In this document: piece by piece, positions 1-9,540 of the stretch
How the letters are laid out: each line of letters opens with the position of its first letter
Numbering within the stretch: the stretch's first letter is position 1
Source of the DNA: Wolbachia endosymbiont of Ctenocephalides felis wCfeJ
GTDB lineage: Bacteria > Pseudomonadota > Alphaproteobacteria > Rickettsiales > Anaplasmataceae
Direction: 5' to 3'
DNA: 64,000 nucleotides
NCBI RefSeq assembly: GCF_012277315.1
Contig: NZ_CP051157.1
Span: forward strand, 1,127,279-1,191,278
Notes under the pieces: generated by a model
Told to the model about the DNA's origin: nothing
Database searches by the model: none
The model's input: the letters and a program-made list of their open reading frames with translations, nothing else
Position numbers and translations under genes: made by a program

Positions 1-186
1 ATCACCTTTACGCTCTATAATAACCTTAGAAAGACCTGCATGCTTAAAAGATTCATTTATGTAACTGCGAATAGATAAATCCTGATGCAATTTCTCTTTG
101 TAGTCCTTGTTAGCATACCAAATAGAATCCCAAGTATTAGTATTTATTTTTAACCTAAACCCTATAGGATTAACTTTTTGCCCCAT
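1..186 (-). CDS. rpsC: 30S ribosomal protein S3, N-terminal part (cut by window edge)
   Basis: The first 62 codons of ribosomal protein S3 are visible. The reading frame starts at the ATG at 184-186 with [12 protein letters not shown], the classic S3 opening, and stays open to the window edge. S3 binds 16S rRNA in the head of the small subunit near the mRNA entry tunnel. The gene lies 38 bp downstream of rplV in the S10 operon, the standard bacterial order, and the rest of the operon should continue beyond position 1. Only the N-terminal helical part and the beginning of the KH domain are present here. Nothing unusual is visible. Confidence 0.96.
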   Translation of the reverse strand, partial: MGQKVNPIGFRLKINTNTWDSIWYANKDYKEKLHQDLSIRSYINESFKHAGLSKVIIERKGD

Positions 187-224
187 ATTCTACACTTTCC
201 TCACTAATTTTACACTCTTGCAAA

Positions 225-575
225 TCATACAATTTCCTCTAACTTTATAGTTATATTGCTGTAATACTTATTAACTCTATTAGCCCTACCCATAGCTTTT
301 GGGCATACTCTACGCAAAGTAAAAGACTTGCCCACTAAAACTTCCTTTATATATAAATCATCAACATCCAATCCATAATTATGTTGAGCATTAGCAATTG
401 CAGAATTTAATACTTTTGTTATAAGATCAGCAGCTTTCTTTTCACAAAATCTCAATTGCACAGTAGCAAAAGAAACCTTTTTATTGCGTACTAAACCGGC
501 AACTAAATTTAACTTATGGGGAGTTGATTTTAAAACCCTAGAACTAGCCTTAATTACTGCATACTTACTTTTCAT
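225..575 (-). CDS. rplV: 50S ribosomal protein L22
   Basis: This 116-residue protein is L22, which binds 23S rRNA and extends a beta-hairpin into the peptide exit tunnel. The sequence shows the expected N-terminal helices ([20 protein letters not shown]) and the C-terminal hairpin with [12 protein letters not shown], close to the tunnel-lining KRxxPRAxGRA consensus. The length is normal for the family (about 110-120). It sits 5 bp after rpsS and before rpsC in the S10 operon on the minus strand, and should be cotranscribed from the promoter upstream of rpsL. No defects are seen. Confidence 0.96.
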   Translation of the reverse strand: MKSKYAVIKASSRVLKSTPHKLNLVAGLVRNKKVSFATVQLRFCEKKAADLITKVLNSAIANAQHNYGLDVDDLYIKEVLVGKSFTLRRVCPKAMGRANRVNKYYSNITIKLEEIV

Positions 576-580
576 ACTAA

Positions 581-865
581 TTACCTTCTTGCTGCCTTTT
601 TATCACCACTATGCCCATTAAACTTACGAGTAGGTGAAAATTCACCAAATTTATGACCTATCATATTCTGATCATTAACATTAACAGGAATATAATCTTT
701 ACCGTTATAAACAGCAAATTTCAGACCTAAACAGTTAGGAAGAATTACCGACGCTCTAGAATGAATCTTTATCACCTTATTAATAACACCTTCCTTTAAA
801 GCTCTATTCACCAATTTTAACACAGAAGGATGACAAAAAGGTGGCTTCCATGCAGATCTACTCAT
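581..865 (-). CDS. rpsS: 30S ribosomal protein S19
   Basis: This 94-residue protein is S19, which sits in the head of the 30S subunit with S13 and contacts the A-site tRNA region. It begins [10 protein letters not shown] and contains the family signature [21 protein letters not shown] near the C-terminus (residues about 69-89). The length is typical (about 92-95). It lies between rplB and rplV with gaps of 3 and 5 bp, as in the canonical S10 operon, so it is part of a single polycistronic unit. No unusual residues are apparent. Confidence 0.97.
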   Translation of the reverse strand: MSRSAWKPPFCHPSVLKLVNRALKEGVINKVIKIHSRASVILPNCLGLKFAVYNGKDYIPVNVNDQNMIGHKFGEFSPTRKFNGHSGDKKAARR

Positions 866-868
866 AAA

Positions 869-1693
869 CTAACCTTTTAACTGTTTTATATACTTATTAC
901 TAAATTTATTTCTTTTTCGAGTTTTTTTCCCTTTTGTTGCAACACCCCAAGGAGTAACAGGATGACGTCCACCAGAAGTCTTTCCTTCTCCTCCTCCATG
1001 AGGATGATCAACCGGATTCATAGCAACCCCACGAACAGTAGGCCTAACCCCCAACCACCTATTTCTCCCTGCCTTACCCAATTTTCTATTCTTACGATCA
1101 GGGTTAGATACCACACCAACAGTAGCCTTGCAGGAAGATAAAACCAACCTAACTTGACTAGACCTTAACCGTAATAAAACATAGTTGCCATCACGACCAA
1201 CAACTTGTGCATAACAACCAGCAGCTCGAGCAATTACAGCACCATTACCGGGCTTTAATTCAACACCATAAACAAAAGAACCAACAGGTATACATTTTAA
1301 CGGCAAACAATTACCCGGTAATATATCAGCAGCATCACCGGACATTACAATATCACCAGGCTTTATGTTTTGTGGAGCCAATATATAAGATTTAGTATTA
1401 TCGTTCTTATACAATACCAATGCTAAAAACCCACCTCTATTTGGGTCATACTCAATTTTTTCAACTATACCTTGATCGCTTCTATTACGTTTAAAATCTA
1501 CAACTCTATACTTTTTTTTGTGACCACCACCCTTATGACGAGTTGTAACCCTACCGCAATTATTTCTTCCGCCACTGGACTTTTTACCAAATGTAAGAGA
1601 TTTTTCTGGTTTATCTTTTGATAAGCCAACCTTATTTACCAGCACAGTCCCACGAGAAGACGGAGTGACAGGATTAAGAAATTTTATACCCAT
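869..1693 (-). CDS. rplB: 50S ribosomal protein L2
   Basis: This 274-residue protein is L2, a core protein of the large subunit needed for subunit association and peptidyl-transferase activity. The C-terminal signature [20 protein letters not shown] is intact (residues about 225-244). It includes the His in HPHGG that corresponds to the functionally important histidine of E. coli L2. The N-terminal OB-fold and central SH3-like domains are full length. The gene sits 1 bp after rplW and 3 bp before rpsS. The start [15 protein letters not shown] matches family N-termini. No anomaly is seen. Confidence 0.97.
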   Translation of the reverse strand: MGIKFLNPVTPSSRGTVLVNKVGLSKDKPEKSLTFGKKSSGGRNNCGRVTTRHKGGGHKKKYRVVDFKRNRSDQGIVEKIEYDPNRGGFLALVLYKNDNTKSYILAPQNIKPGDIVMSGDAADILPGNCLPLKCIPVGSFVYGVELKPGNGAVIARAAGCYAQVVGRDGNYVLLRLRSSQVRLVLSSCKATVGVVSNPDRKNRKLGKAGRNRWLGVRPTVRGVAMNPVDHPHGGGEGKTSGGRHPVTPWGVATKGKKTRKRNKFSNKYIKQLKG

Positions 1694-1694
1694 A

Positions 1695-1982
1695 TTAAAT
1701 ACTCATTATATCTAACTTTTGACCATCCACCAAAGAAAAATAAACCTTCTTTTTTTGTTTTTCATAGCCAGCTACACCTCTAAAGCGCCTATGCTTAGGC
1801 TTCATTCTAATAACATTGATAGAAGAAACCTTAACGTTAAATAAAGACTCTATTGCGGATTTTATTTTATGCTTATTTACATTTACAAAAACATACAAAG
1901 AATACTTATTAAATTTCTCTTTCAAAAAAGAAGCTTTTTCTGTAACGATAGGACACTTTATTATATTATTATATTTTATCAT
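1695..1982 (-). CDS. rplW: 50S ribosomal protein L23
   Basis: This 95-residue protein is L23, which lies at the exit of the peptide tunnel and is the docking site for trigger factor and SRP. The motif [12 protein letters not shown] near the N-terminus and [16 protein letters not shown] in the middle are typical of L23. The start codon overlaps the rplD stop by 4 bp (1979-1982, ATGA type), so translation is probably coupled to rplD. Its length and its position between rplD and rplB are canonical. Confidence 0.96.
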   Translation of the reverse strand: MIKYNNIIKCPIVTEKASFLKEKFNKYSLYVFVNVNKHKIKSAIESLFNVKVSSINVIRMKPKHRRFRGVAGYEKQKKKVYFSLVDGQKLDIMSI

Positions 1983-2593
1983 AACAATCTACCTTCAAGA
2001 TTCTTTAAAGCATCACTCGTTAGCATTATGCATTCATGATTTAATATATCAAAGACATTTAACCCGATAGGTTTGATTAAGTTTACATGATGTAAGTTTC
2101 TAGTAACCCGCAATAAATTATCTTCATAATCACCAACTATCAAAAAGGAAGAAAATTTAAAATTTTTAATATACTTACACATTTCCGATGTTTTCTTCAC
2201 ATCAATATTTAAACTATCAAGAATAATTATTTGATTATTAAAATATTTTAGAGATAAAGCAACTTTTAAACCAAGTTTACGCACCTTCTTATTAAGAGAA
2301 TAGGCATAGCTCCTTACAACGGGACCAAAAATAATCCCTCCCCCTCTAAATTGAGGAGATCGCAAACTCCCTTGCCTTGCTCTACCAGTACGTTTTTGGC
2401 TATAAGGCTTAGCTGTTGTACCAGAGACATCACTAATGCCCTTTGTTTTATGAGTACCAGCCCTCCTTTTTGCTAATTGCCACCTAACTATATCGTGCAA
2501 AATACTCAATTTTTGCTTAACGGAAAATACCAAAGGGTTAAGCTGAACAACACCCACATCATCATTAGATAAATTAACTAACTTACATTCCAT
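1979..2593 (-). CDS. rplD: 50S ribosomal protein L4
   Basis: This 204-residue protein is L4, a 23S rRNA-binding protein whose long loop lines the exit tunnel. The loop is recognisable as KRRAGTHKTKGISDVSGTTAKP followed by QKRTGRARQGSLRSPQFRGGG (residues about 41-86). The C-terminal globular part is AT-rich and more diverged. The gene starts 2 bp after rplC and overlaps rplW by 4 bp. In enterobacteria L4 is also the autoregulator of the S10 operon. No S10 leader can exist in that form here because rpsJ follows tuf by 2 bp. Confidence 0.96.
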   Translation of the reverse strand: MECKLVNLSNDDVGVVQLNPLVFSVKQKLSILHDIVRWQLAKRRAGTHKTKGISDVSGTTAKPYSQKRTGRARQGSLRSPQFRGGGIIFGPVVRSYAYSLNKKVRKLGLKVALSLKYFNNQIIILDSLNIDVKKTSEMCKYIKNFKFSSFLIVGDYEDNLLRVTRNLHHVNLIKPIGLNVFDILNHECIMLTSDALKNLEGRLL

Positions 2594-2595
2594 AA

Positions 2596-3321
2596 CTAAC
2601 TTACTGAACCACTAGCATTAACATCATTTGTACCCAATAGCAGACCTACCGGAAAAGGAACATCTTTATGTAAAGGCTTTTTAACTGCATCTCTTACAAA
2701 AACGTAAGAATTGCTAAACCCAGGAACATTATTACCTTTTACAGCAATTATACTATTTTCATGATCAATAAATAATATCTTCATATTTTGTACCGTCACT
2801 CTGCTATTACCTAAATGACCAGCCATTTTCTTCCCTTTAAATACTCTACCAGGATCCTGACATTGACCTGTAGAACCTTGTGATCTATGAGCAATGGAAA
2901 CACCATGAGACGCTCTAAGCCCACTAAAATTATGCCGCTTCATCACACCAGCAAATCCTCTACCTATGGAACAACCTGTAATATCAAGATATTGACCAAC
3001 TACAAAATGGTTAACACCGACTTTTTCACCGCATTCTATTCCTGAGAGATTATGTAACCTGCTTTCATATAATTTACATCTACGATCCATGCCTTGCTTC
3101 TTCAAATACTCCCACTGAGGTTTTGCAATATTTTTAAAATCTCCAGTACCTAAAACGACTGCATTATAACCACACTTATCTTGCTCTTTCACATCAATAA
3201 TATAAGTCTCGTTAAGACGCAATAAAGTCACAGCAACACGACTATTATTAGAGTACAGAGAAGTATGACCTATATTCGTCATTAATAAACCAATTCTCCT
3301 CAGTGAATTTATTCTCTTCAT
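2596..3321 (-). CDS. rplC: 50S ribosomal protein L3
   Basis: L3 is an early assembly protein of the large subunit. The family signature is visible as FAGVMKRHNFSGLRASHGVSIAHRSQGS..QDPGRVFKGKKMAGHLG (residues about 137-185), and the overall length is 241 residues. The frame is open further upstream, but I choose the ATG at 3319-3321. It overlaps the rpsJ stop (TGA, 3318-3320) in the coupled ATGA arrangement and has a purine-rich stretch (AGAAGAG) just before it. The longer form would begin inside rpsJ with non-conserved sequence. The gene is part of the minus-strand S10 block. Confidence 0.95.
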   Translation of the reverse strand: MKRINSLRRIGLLMTNIGHTSLYSNNSRVAVTLLRLNETYIIDVKEQDKCGYNAVVLGTGDFKNIAKPQWEYLKKQGMDRRCKLYESRLHNLSGIECGEKVGVNHFVVGQYLDITGCSIGRGFAGVMKRHNFSGLRASHGVSIAHRSQGSTGQCQDPGRVFKGKKMAGHLGNSRVTVQNMKILFIDHENSIIAVKGNNVPGFSNSYVFVRDAVKKPLHKDVPFPVGLLLGTNDVNASGSVS

Positions 3322-3725
3322 TTCTCTTCTCTCAACTTTGGTTTCTTGACTGTTACACAAGTTTTGATGCCAGCTTCATCAGGCAAAAGAGACGGATCTT
3401 CAAATGTTCGCATTATATCAGGAGTAAGATTACGTAAACGCAAAACAATTAACCGCTTAGAAACTCTCCTTTCAAATTGTTCACGAGATTTTTTATCAAC
3501 GTGAGGAGATCTACCAACAATAAACTTCAAATTATTCCTCGGCAATGCAACTGGGCCAGATAATGTTAACCCGAAACGCTTTAACACACTATTTTCTAAC
3601 ATCTTATCAAATTTATGTACAAACTTTCTAATATACTCTTCCAATTTCGAACAATCAAAAGCATCAATGTTAATATACACTTTAACATCAGTATTCATTT
3701 CCCTTTGCTTTACCTGAGTTGTCAT
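3318..3725 (-). CDS. rpsJ: 30S ribosomal protein S10, extended
   Basis: This is S10, a 30S head protein that also forms the NusB-S10 antitermination complex. The conserved core includes TLSGPVALPRNNLKFIVGRSPHVDKKSREQFERR, matching the family's loop and PHVxKxxREQFE signature. At 135 residues it is about 30 longer than the usual 102-106, with extra sequence at both ends. The start at 3723-3725 is supported by GGAG five bases upstream, which overlaps the end of tuf. An internal ATG at 3698 would give a shorter form, but its purine stretch lies only about two bases away. The gene follows tuf by 2 bp, so the str and S10 operons are fused. Confidence 0.93.
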   Translation of the reverse strand: MTTQVKQREMNTDVKVYINIDAFDCSKLEEYIRKFVHKFDKMLENSVLKRFGLTLSGPVALPRNNLKFIVGRSPHVDKKSREQFERRVSKRLIVLRLRNLTPDIMRTFEDPSLLPDEAGIKTCVTVKKPKLREEK

Positions 3726-3727
3726 AC

Positions 3728-4924
3728 TTACTCCAAAATTTCAGAAACGACACCAGAACCAACAGTCTTGCCACCTTCTCTTATTGCAAAACGCAACCCC
3801 TTATCCATCGCTATCAATGCCTGTAACTCCACTTCTATACTTACATTATCTCCTGGCATTACCATCTCCTTTCCTTCTAGTAACTTTACACTCCCCGTTA
3901 CATCTGTCGTCCTGATATAAAATTGCGGTTGATAATTTGCAAAAAATGGTGTGTGCCTACCTCCTTCTTCTTTCTTCAATACGTACACCTCCGCCTTAAA
4001 CTTCTTGTGTGGCGTTATCGTACCTGGCTTCGCTAATACTTGCCCCCTCTCCACTTCTTCTCTCTTTGTTCCTCTAAGCAATATCCCTACATTTAATCCA
4101 GCACTCCCCTTATCTAGGCACTTCTTAAACATTTCTACACCAGTACATATCGTCTTTTGCGTCGCCTTCAAACCTACTATCTCTATTTCTTCCCCAGGCT
4201 TTACTTCTCCACATTCTATTCTCCCTGTCACTACTGTCCCACGCCCTGGTATTGAAAATACATCCTCAATTGGCATTAAAAATGGTAAATCTACACATCT
4301 CGGTGGAACTGCCACGTATTCATCTAACTTTTCCATCAATTTGTCTATTGACTGCTTTCCATATTCACTATCTTCACCCTCCAGCGCTTTTAATGCAGAT
4401 CCAACCACCACAGGAATATCATCACCTGGAAACTCATACTTGTTGAGCAATTCTCTCACTTCCATCTCCACCAAATCAATCATGTCAGGATCAGCCACAT
4501 CAGCTTTATTTATATACACAACAATATGCTCAACACCAACTTGCTTTGCAAGTAATATGTGTTCCCTTGTTTGCGGCATTGCTCCATCAACTCCTGACAC
4601 TACTAATATTGCTGCATCCATCTGTGCTGCACCTACTATCATGTTTTTTACATAATCAGCGTGCCCAGGACAGTCTACATGTGCATAATGCCTATTAGCT
4701 GTTTCATACTCAACATGTGCTGTTGCTATCGTTATCCCCCTTTTTTTCTCCTCAGGTGCCTTATCTATTTCATCGTATTTTACTTTACACTTCGCATAAC
4801 AGTGCGTTATCGCCGCTGTTAACGTCGTCTTCCCATGATCCACATGTCCTATCGTCCCCACATTTACATGAGGCTTCCCAAATGCTTCTACTACTTTCTT
4901 TGTAGTATCTACTGCTGTTGTCAT
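3728..4924 (-). CDS. tuf: Translation elongation factor Tu
   Basis: EF-Tu delivers aminoacyl-tRNA to the ribosome as a GTP complex. The G-domain motifs are clear: GHVDHGKT (P-loop), the switch I sequence RGITI, DCPGH (G3) and NKAD (G4). Domains 2 and 3 follow at full length, giving 398 residues from the ATG at 4922-4924. An open frame reaches a GTG at 4933, but the ATG is preferred because GAGGTGAT lies just before it. The gene follows fusA by 11 bp and precedes rpsJ by 2 bp. Its coding strand is more purine-rich and more G-rich than its neighbours. That may reflect very high expression, or gene conversion with another tuf copy outside this window. Confidence 0.97.
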   Translation of the reverse strand: MTTAVDTTKKVVEAFGKPHVNVGTIGHVDHGKTTLTAAITHCYAKCKVKYDEIDKAPEEKKRGITIATAHVEYETANRHYAHVDCPGHADYVKNMIVGAAQMDAAILVVSGVDGAMPQTREHILLAKQVGVEHIVVYINKADVADPDMIDLVEMEVRELLNKYEFPGDDIPVVVGSALKALEGEDSEYGKQSIDKLMEKLDEYVAVPPRCVDLPFLMPIEDVFSIPGRGTVVTGRIECGEVKPGEEIEIVGLKATQKTICTGVEMFKKCLDKGSAGLNVGILLRGTKREEVERGQVLAKPGTITPHKKFKAEVYVLKKEEGGRHTPFFANYQPQFYIRTTDVTGSVKLLEGKEMVMPGDNVSIEVELQALIAMDKGLRFAIREGGKTVGSGVVSEILE

Positions 4925-4935
4925 AATTATCACCT

Positions 4936-7002
4936 CTAATTATACTTTAACTCATCAACCACATACTGTGGCACTTGTTCATAACAAGAAAAATGCATAC
5001 TATATTGAGCTCTTCCTTGAGATATGGAACGCAAAACATTTATATAACCAAACATACTTGCAAGAGGCACCAAAGCAAGAATTATAGCACTGTTATTATG
5101 TGTTTCCATACTTGAAACTTGCCCTCTTCTACTATTTACGTCACCCATAATATCACCCATATATTCTTCAGGTGTAATAATTTCAACTTTCATTATAGGT
5201 TCCAACATCTTTGGACCAGCTTTATTTGCCATTTCTTTGAAGGCACCTTTAGCAGCCAGCTCAAAAGCCAAAGGACTTGAATCGACCTCATGAAAAGCAC
5301 CATCAATAAGAGTAGCCTTAAAATCAATAACCGGAAAACCAGAGATCATACCCCCTTCTTTTATCAATTCTAAACCATTTTGCACGCCAGGAATATATTC
5401 CTTCGGAATTGCACCACCTACAATTTTACTTTCAAACTGAAATCCAGAACCAGGCTCGAGAGGCTCAAATAAGATCTTCACTTTAGCAAACTGACCGGCA
5501 CCACCTGACTGTTTTTTGTGAGTGTAATCAATCTCAACAGACTTAGTAATGGTTTCACGATATGCAACCTGAGGTGCACCAATATTAACATCAACGTTAA
5601 ATTCACGTTTTACTCTATCTGTAATAATCTCAAGATGCAATTCACCCATACCTTTTAATATAGTTTGACCACTTTCTGCATTTATTGACATCCTCAAAGA
5701 AGGATCTTCTGCAACTAATCTATTCAAAGCAATACCTAGCTTTTCCTGATCTGAAGTAGTTCTAGGTTCTACAGCAATCTCAATAACAGGCTCAGGAAAC
5801 TCCATGCGCTCCAATAATATAGGAAAATCATGCAAACATAAAGTGTCACCAGTAATTGTTTTCTTTAATCCGACCAAAGCAACTATATCTCCAGCTTTAG
5901 CCTCACTTATATCCTCTCTGTTATTCGCATGCATAAGCAGCATTCTACCAATTCCTTCAGTCTCACCTTTTCCTGCATTCAATACAGTAGACTTAGACTT
6001 CAATTTACCGGAATAAATACGAACAAATGTTAAGCTACCCACAAATTTATCTGTCATTACTTTAAATGCAAGAGCAACAAATTTTTCTTGCTCCGAAGGC
6101 TTAACCGTAATTTTTTTCTCCGAATCCTTAGGATCAGTTCCAACAATCTCATCAACATCAATAGGAGAGGGTAAAAAATCAACTATACTGTCTAAAAGTG
6201 ATTGCACCCCTTTGTTTTTAAAAGCCGACCCACATAATACTGGAACAAATGTCCCTTTAATAGCTCCTCTTCTTATGCATTTCTTCAATAGATCTATCGG
6301 TAAGTCGTTAGATTCAAAGTAAGCGTTCATCGCTTCATCATCCATTCCAGCTGCAGTGTCCAGTAAAAGATTCCGATATTCCTGAGCCTTATCAAGCAAA
6401 TCAGAAGGAATGTCTTCATAGAAAAACTTAGCACCTAACGTCTCTTCCTCCCATATAATAGCTCTCATAGAGATAAGATCTACTATACCTTTAAAATCTT
6501 TTTCACTTCCTATTGGCAACTGAATAACTAAAGGCACCGCTCCCAGCTTACCCTTAATCATATCAACACATCGATAAAAATTTGCTCCTATTCTATCCAT
6601 CTTATTAACAAAACAGATACGAGGCACATTATACTTATCAGCCTGACGCCAGACAGTTTCAGATTGAGGCTCAACCCCCGCAACTCCATCAAATACAGCA
6701 ACCGCACCATCCAAAACTCTTAAGGACCTTTCAACTTCAATAGTAAAGTCAACGTGCCCAGGAGTATCTATTATATTGACTCTATGACCATTCCAAAAAC
6801 AAGTCGTCGCAGCAGATGTTATTGTAATACCACGCTCTTTTTCTTGCTCCATCCAGTCCATAGAAGCTGCACCATCATGGACTTCACCAATTCTATTTTG
6901 CTTACCAGTATAAAACAAAATACGCTCTGTTGTAGTAGTCTTACCAGCATCTATATGAGCCATTATACCTATATTTCTGTATTTAGATATATCAATTTCC
7001 AT
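4936..7002 (-). CDS. fusA: Translation elongation factor G
   Basis: EF-G drives translocation and, with RRF, ribosome recycling. The 688-residue protein has the GTPase motifs [10 protein letters not shown] (P-loop, residues about 16-25), DTPGHVDFT and NKMDR. Domains II to V follow, including the domain IV region with [21 protein letters not shown] and the domain V region HFSCYEQVP near the end. The length matches canonical bacterial EF-G (about 690). It lies in the str operon between rpsG (21 bp upstream) and tuf (11 bp downstream). No second translocase gene is visible in the window. Confidence 0.98.
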   Translation of the reverse strand: MEIDISKYRNIGIMAHIDAGKTTTTERILFYTGKQNRIGEVHDGAASMDWMEQEKERGITITSAATTCFWNGHRVNIIDTPGHVDFTIEVERSLRVLDGAVAVFDGVAGVEPQSETVWRQADKYNVPRICFVNKMDRIGANFYRCVDMIKGKLGAVPLVIQLPIGSEKDFKGIVDLISMRAIIWEEETLGAKFFYEDIPSDLLDKAQEYRNLLLDTAAGMDDEAMNAYFESNDLPIDLLKKCIRRGAIKGTFVPVLCGSAFKNKGVQSLLDSIVDFLPSPIDVDEIVGTDPKDSEKKITVKPSEQEKFVALAFKVMTDKFVGSLTFVRIYSGKLKSKSTVLNAGKGETEGIGRMLLMHANNREDISEAKAGDIVALVGLKKTITGDTLCLHDFPILLERMEFPEPVIEIAVEPRTTSDQEKLGIALNRLVAEDPSLRMSINAESGQTILKGMGELHLEIITDRVKREFNVDVNIGAPQVAYRETITKSVEIDYTHKKQSGGAGQFAKVKILFEPLEPGSGFQFESKIVGGAIPKEYIPGVQNGLELIKEGGMISGFPVIDFKATLIDGAFHEVDSSPLAFELAAKGAFKEMANKAGPKMLEPIMKVEIITPEEYMGDIMGDVNSRRGQVSSMETHNNSAIILALVPLASMFGYINVLRSISQGRAQYSMHFSCYEQVPQYVVDELKYN

Positions 7003-7023
7003 ATCACCATTAATTAGCTAACA

Positions 7024-7503
7024 TCAAAAATTAAGATGAGAAAAGGCTTTATTAGCCTCAGCCATTTTATATTTTTCTTCATACATCTTAAATGCACCAC
7101 CGCGTTTATTATAAGCATCTATCATTTCAGCTTGCAGACAATCAGCAGAAGTTTTTCCACTTTTTTTTCGGGCTGCAGAAGCAGCTTTAGCAATCCATCT
7201 TAACGCCAAAGAAACTGCCCTATCCTTTCTAACTTCAACAGGCACTTGATAAGTCGCACCACCAATACGACGAGAGCGCACTTCTACAGAAGGTGTAACA
7301 TTTTCTATCGCTGTTTCAAAAATTGATATTCCACTCTCATTTATTTTCTTCTCTGCTGAAGATAAAGCATCATAGACAATTTTTTCTGCAGTAGATTTTT
7401 TACCACACTTCATAATCACATTAATGAAACGCATTAACAACACACTACCGTAACGCGAGTCAGGACTTATTTCTCTCTTTTTTGCTTTATTCCGACGAGC
7501 CAT
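7024..7503 (-). CDS. rpsG: 30S ribosomal protein S7
   Basis: This 159-residue protein is S7, the primary 16S rRNA-binding protein that nucleates assembly of the 30S head. Family sequence is evident in [20 protein letters not shown], in the central [19 protein letters not shown] and in ALRWIAKAA. The length is normal. It lies 5 bp after rpsL and 21 bp before fusA, the canonical str operon order. S7 autoregulates this operon in E. coli through the rpsL-rpsG spacer, but the spacer here is only 5 bp, so that control is unlikely. Confidence 0.97.
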   Translation of the reverse strand: MARRNKAKKREISPDSRYGSVLLMRFINVIMKCGKKSTAEKIVYDALSSAEKKINESGISIFETAIENVTPSVEVRSRRIGGATYQVPVEVRKDRAVSLALRWIAKAASAARKKSGKTSADCLQAEMIDAYNKRGGAFKMYEEKYKMAEANKAFSHLNF

Positions 7504-7508
7504 AAACT

Positions 7509-7883
7509 TTAACCAGATTTCTTTACACCATATTTTGAACGCGCTTTTTTCCGATTTTGTACACCACGCAAATCAAGAGCGCCCCTTACTATGTGGTAAC
7601 GTACTCCCGGCAAATCTTTAACTCGCCCACCGCGTATCAAAACAACAGAGTGTTCCTGTAAGTTATGGCCTTCACCAGGTATATAAGCTGTCACTTCACC
7701 ATACCCACTAACCCTTACCCTAGCCACTTTGCGTAGCGCTGAGTTAGGCTTTCTAGGAGTTGTAGTGTACACTTTAGTGCAAACACCTCTCCTCTGAGGA
7801 TTGCTTTTTCCCAAAGCTGGCACTTTCTTCTTATAGGACAATTTCAACCTGCCCTTACGTACTAACTGATTTATTGTAGGCAT
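7509..7883 (-). CDS. rpsL: 30S ribosomal protein S12
   Basis: This 124-residue protein is S12, which monitors decoding at the A site. The highly conserved [19 protein letters not shown] and [17 protein letters not shown] stretches are intact. The lysines equivalent to E. coli Lys43 (in KPNSALRK) and Lys88 (in GGRVKDLPG) are both present, which is the streptomycin-sensitive state at those sites. It is the first gene of the fused str-S10 transcription unit. A sigma70-like promoter lies about 40-70 bp upstream of the start codon. Confidence 0.97.
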   Translation of the reverse strand: MPTINQLVRKGRLKLSYKKKVPALGKSNPQRRGVCTKVYTTTPRKPNSALRKVARVRVSGYGEVTAYIPGEGHNLQEHSVVLIRGGRVKDLPGVRYHIVRGALDLRGVQNRKKARSKYGVKKSG

Positions 7884-7923
7884 ATGTTAAAAACTTTAGC
7901 TCATTAAAATAACTCAAGTTCTA

Positions 7924-7952
7924 GTTATAAAATAATAAACCCCAATAGTCAA
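7924..7952 (-). promoter_or_regulatory. sigma70-type promoter of the fused str-S10 ribosomal operon
   Basis: Read on the minus strand, TTGACT (7952-7947) and TATAAC (7929-7924) are separated by exactly 17 bp. This is a close match to the -35 and -10 consensus, and transcription would start about 35 bp before the rpsL ATG. No other comparable promoter lies between the ribosomal genes seen here. The rest of the 315-bp gap to recO shows nothing else I can name. Confidence 0.75.
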
Positions 7953-8140
7953 TATAAAAATAAACATTATTATTCCAATAATTTTAGCTCAACTCCTAAA
8001 ATTGTTGTCCAATAAAAGACTAAATTTCGTAAAACCTTTTCAATTAAAGAGATACTATTTGCTCGCTAGAAGCACAAGAAAGCAATAACTCACCAGTTCC
8101 ATAACCCTTAATAGCACTCTCTGAGTTTGGAAATACAATT

Positions 8141-8169
8141 TTGCTGTACCGACTTTACTACCATATAAT
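8141..8169 (+). promoter_or_regulatory. Probable promoter of recO
   Basis: TTGCTG at 8141-8146 and a perfect TATAAT at 8164-8169 are separated by 17 bp, about 30 bp before the recO ATG. The -35 matches the consensus only in its TTG, so the call rests mainly on the -10 box and the spacing. It would fire away from the divergent ribosomal promoter. Confidence 0.5.
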
Positions 8170-8198
8170 CTATACGATTAACATAATTAACTATTCCA

Positions 8199-8921
8199 AT
8201 GAGATGGAAAGATGAAGGCATCATTCTAGCTGCCAAAAAGTATGGCGACAAAAATTTAATTCTTTCTCTTTTTACAAAAAATCACGGAAAGTACAGAGGA
8301 TTAACTAGGCTAACAAATGATAGTAGTTATAAGTTTCAAATAAGCAACCTGTTGCACGCAGAATGGAGCGCTAAATTGCCTGAAAATCTAGGATTTTTCA
8401 AGTGCGAACTAATTGAATCCCCTCTCCACCATTTCTTTCAGAATAGGCTAAAAAGCATTGCTATCGTTTCTTTCTCCTCTATCTTAGAAAAGGTACTCCC
8501 AGAGAGCGAACCTTATGCTGCAATGTACGATAATTTTCGACATTTCATTGATGTCATCAAGCACAACAACAAATCTTGGCAAGGCCATTACCTAAACTTA
8601 GAACTTTTGCTTCTTACACAACTCGGATTTAAGTTAGATCTATCGAAATGTGCCGTAACAAGCGCTAAAGAGAACTTACAATTTATTTCGCCCAAAACCG
8701 GTAGAGCGGTGTCAAAAGAAGTAGGAGATTATTATGCGGATAAACTGCTGCCTTTTCCGCAAATGTTGCATGACGTATATAACAACAATCTACAAAATAG
8801 CTACTCATATCAAGAGTTTCAATTAGGGCTAAAAGTCACAGGATATTTTTTAAATAAGTATCTGTTTTCGCAGCTAAACATGAGATTTCCAGAGTCGAGA
8901 GACCTCATGCTTTCGCTTTAA
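8199..8921 (+). CDS. recO: DNA repair protein RecO
   Basis: RecO loads RecA onto SSB-coated single strands in the RecFOR pathway and can anneal complementary strands. The 240-residue protein begins MRWKDEGIILAAKKYGDKNLILSLFTKNHGK, the OB-fold opening typical of RecO (W.DEGIIL..+.yGE...I...FT..HG+). The remaining helical part matches the family in length (about 240). The zinc-binding cysteines found in some RecO proteins are not evident. The gene stands alone on the plus strand, diverges from the ribosomal operon, and is followed by 1.8 kb of repeats. Confidence 0.92.
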   Translation: MRWKDEGIILAAKKYGDKNLILSLFTKNHGKYRGLTRLTNDSSYKFQISNLLHAEWSAKLPENLGFFKCELIESPLHHFFQNRLKSIAIVSFSSILEKVLPESEPYAAMYDNFRHFIDVIKHNNKSWQGHYLNLELLLLTQLGFKLDLSKCAVTSAKENLQFISPKTGRAVSKEVGDYYADKLLPFPQMLHDVYNNNLQNSYSYQEFQLGLKVTGYFLNKYLFSQLNMRFPESRDLMLSL

Positions 8922-8984
8922 TAGAACCTCTTACATAGTTTTAGCAGCGCGCTGAAAAACCACTTGACAGTTTCAAAAAGTCCG

Positions 8985-9040
8985 CTTATCATATGGCTGG
9001 AGCTATTTATCTATCTTCAGTCTGTGCAGACAAAATGACA
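8985..9040 (+). repeat. Dispersed intergenic repeat, copy 1 (other copy at 42815-42865)
   Basis: The sequence ATATGGCTGGAGCTAT followed closely by CTTCAGTCTGTGCAGA recurs after ndk at about 42820-42855 with small changes and an 8-bp indel. Both copies lie just downstream of a plus-strand gene. The function is unknown. It could be a degenerate mobile repeat or a shared 3' structure. Confidence 0.55.
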
Positions 9041-9172
9041 AAAAACTCAATGTATTTGGCGTCTCATGTTTAATTTTTTGCACTATGTGCACTTATGTCT
9101 TTAATAAACTTTCAAGGTTTTTACCTATATAAGCTAAAATGCGCTTGTTAAAGCGTTTAAAACAGTAAAAAA

Positions 9173-9393
9173 CGCCGATTAAAAGATAGATAGTGAATAA
9201 CTAGCTAACAGGGTTTCTTTTGCCTTTTTTCTGCTTAGTAAATTTCTTAACGTTTAAATTTAGATCAGTTGCAGCTTAAAAGCAGCTAGATTAGACATTA
9301 AGAATAAAAAAACGCCAATTTATAAGGTTAATATAAATAATTAGCCACCAACGGGGCTTCTTTTGCTTTTTTTCTTATTTGGTAAATTTCTTA
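9173..9393 (+). repeat. Imperfect direct repeat of about 80 bp, two units
   Basis: Two related units lie at about 9173-9250 and 9310-9393. Each begins AACGCC, runs through an AT-rich stretch ending CTAGCTAACAGGG or TTAGCCACCAACGGGG, and continues CTTCTTTTGC to a shared end GTAAATTTCTTAA. Identity is moderate. They carry no open frame and lie between recO and the palindromic repeat cluster. Confidence 0.6.
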
Positions 9394-9404
9394 AACCCTG
9401 TCAT

Positions 9405-9540
9405 TCCAGCCTTATTTTCATTTTTACGCAAAATCGAAAATAAGAGCTCTCTTATGTTCATCCACGCAAATAAGGTAAGCCTTATTTTCATTTTTATACA
9501 GAATCGAAAATAAGAGACTTCTTATGTTCATCGAAGGGTG
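9405..9540 (+). repeat. Two-hairpin repeat cassette, plus orientation
   Basis: The cassette contains two copies of a hairpin whose arms are CTTATTTTC and GAAAATAAG around a 16-base loop (ATTTTTACGCAAAATC in one, ATTTTTATACAGAATC in the other). They are separated by TTATGTTCATCCACGC. The same arrangement recurs at about 31968-32100 in this orientation and three times in reverse at 45.5-46.2 kb. It is usually followed by a palindromic TGTCATTCCAG element, as here. Confidence 0.75.

Noticed and set aside
3951-4655. 234-codon open frame antisense to tuf
   Set aside because: It is a shadow of the strongly biased codon use of tuf, with no ribosome site and no protein-like features.
7884-8198. Search for a tRNA or leader RNA in the rpsL-recO gap
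   Set aside because: No cloverleaf, GTTCGA T-arm motif or leader structure was found. Only the two divergent promoters could be supported.
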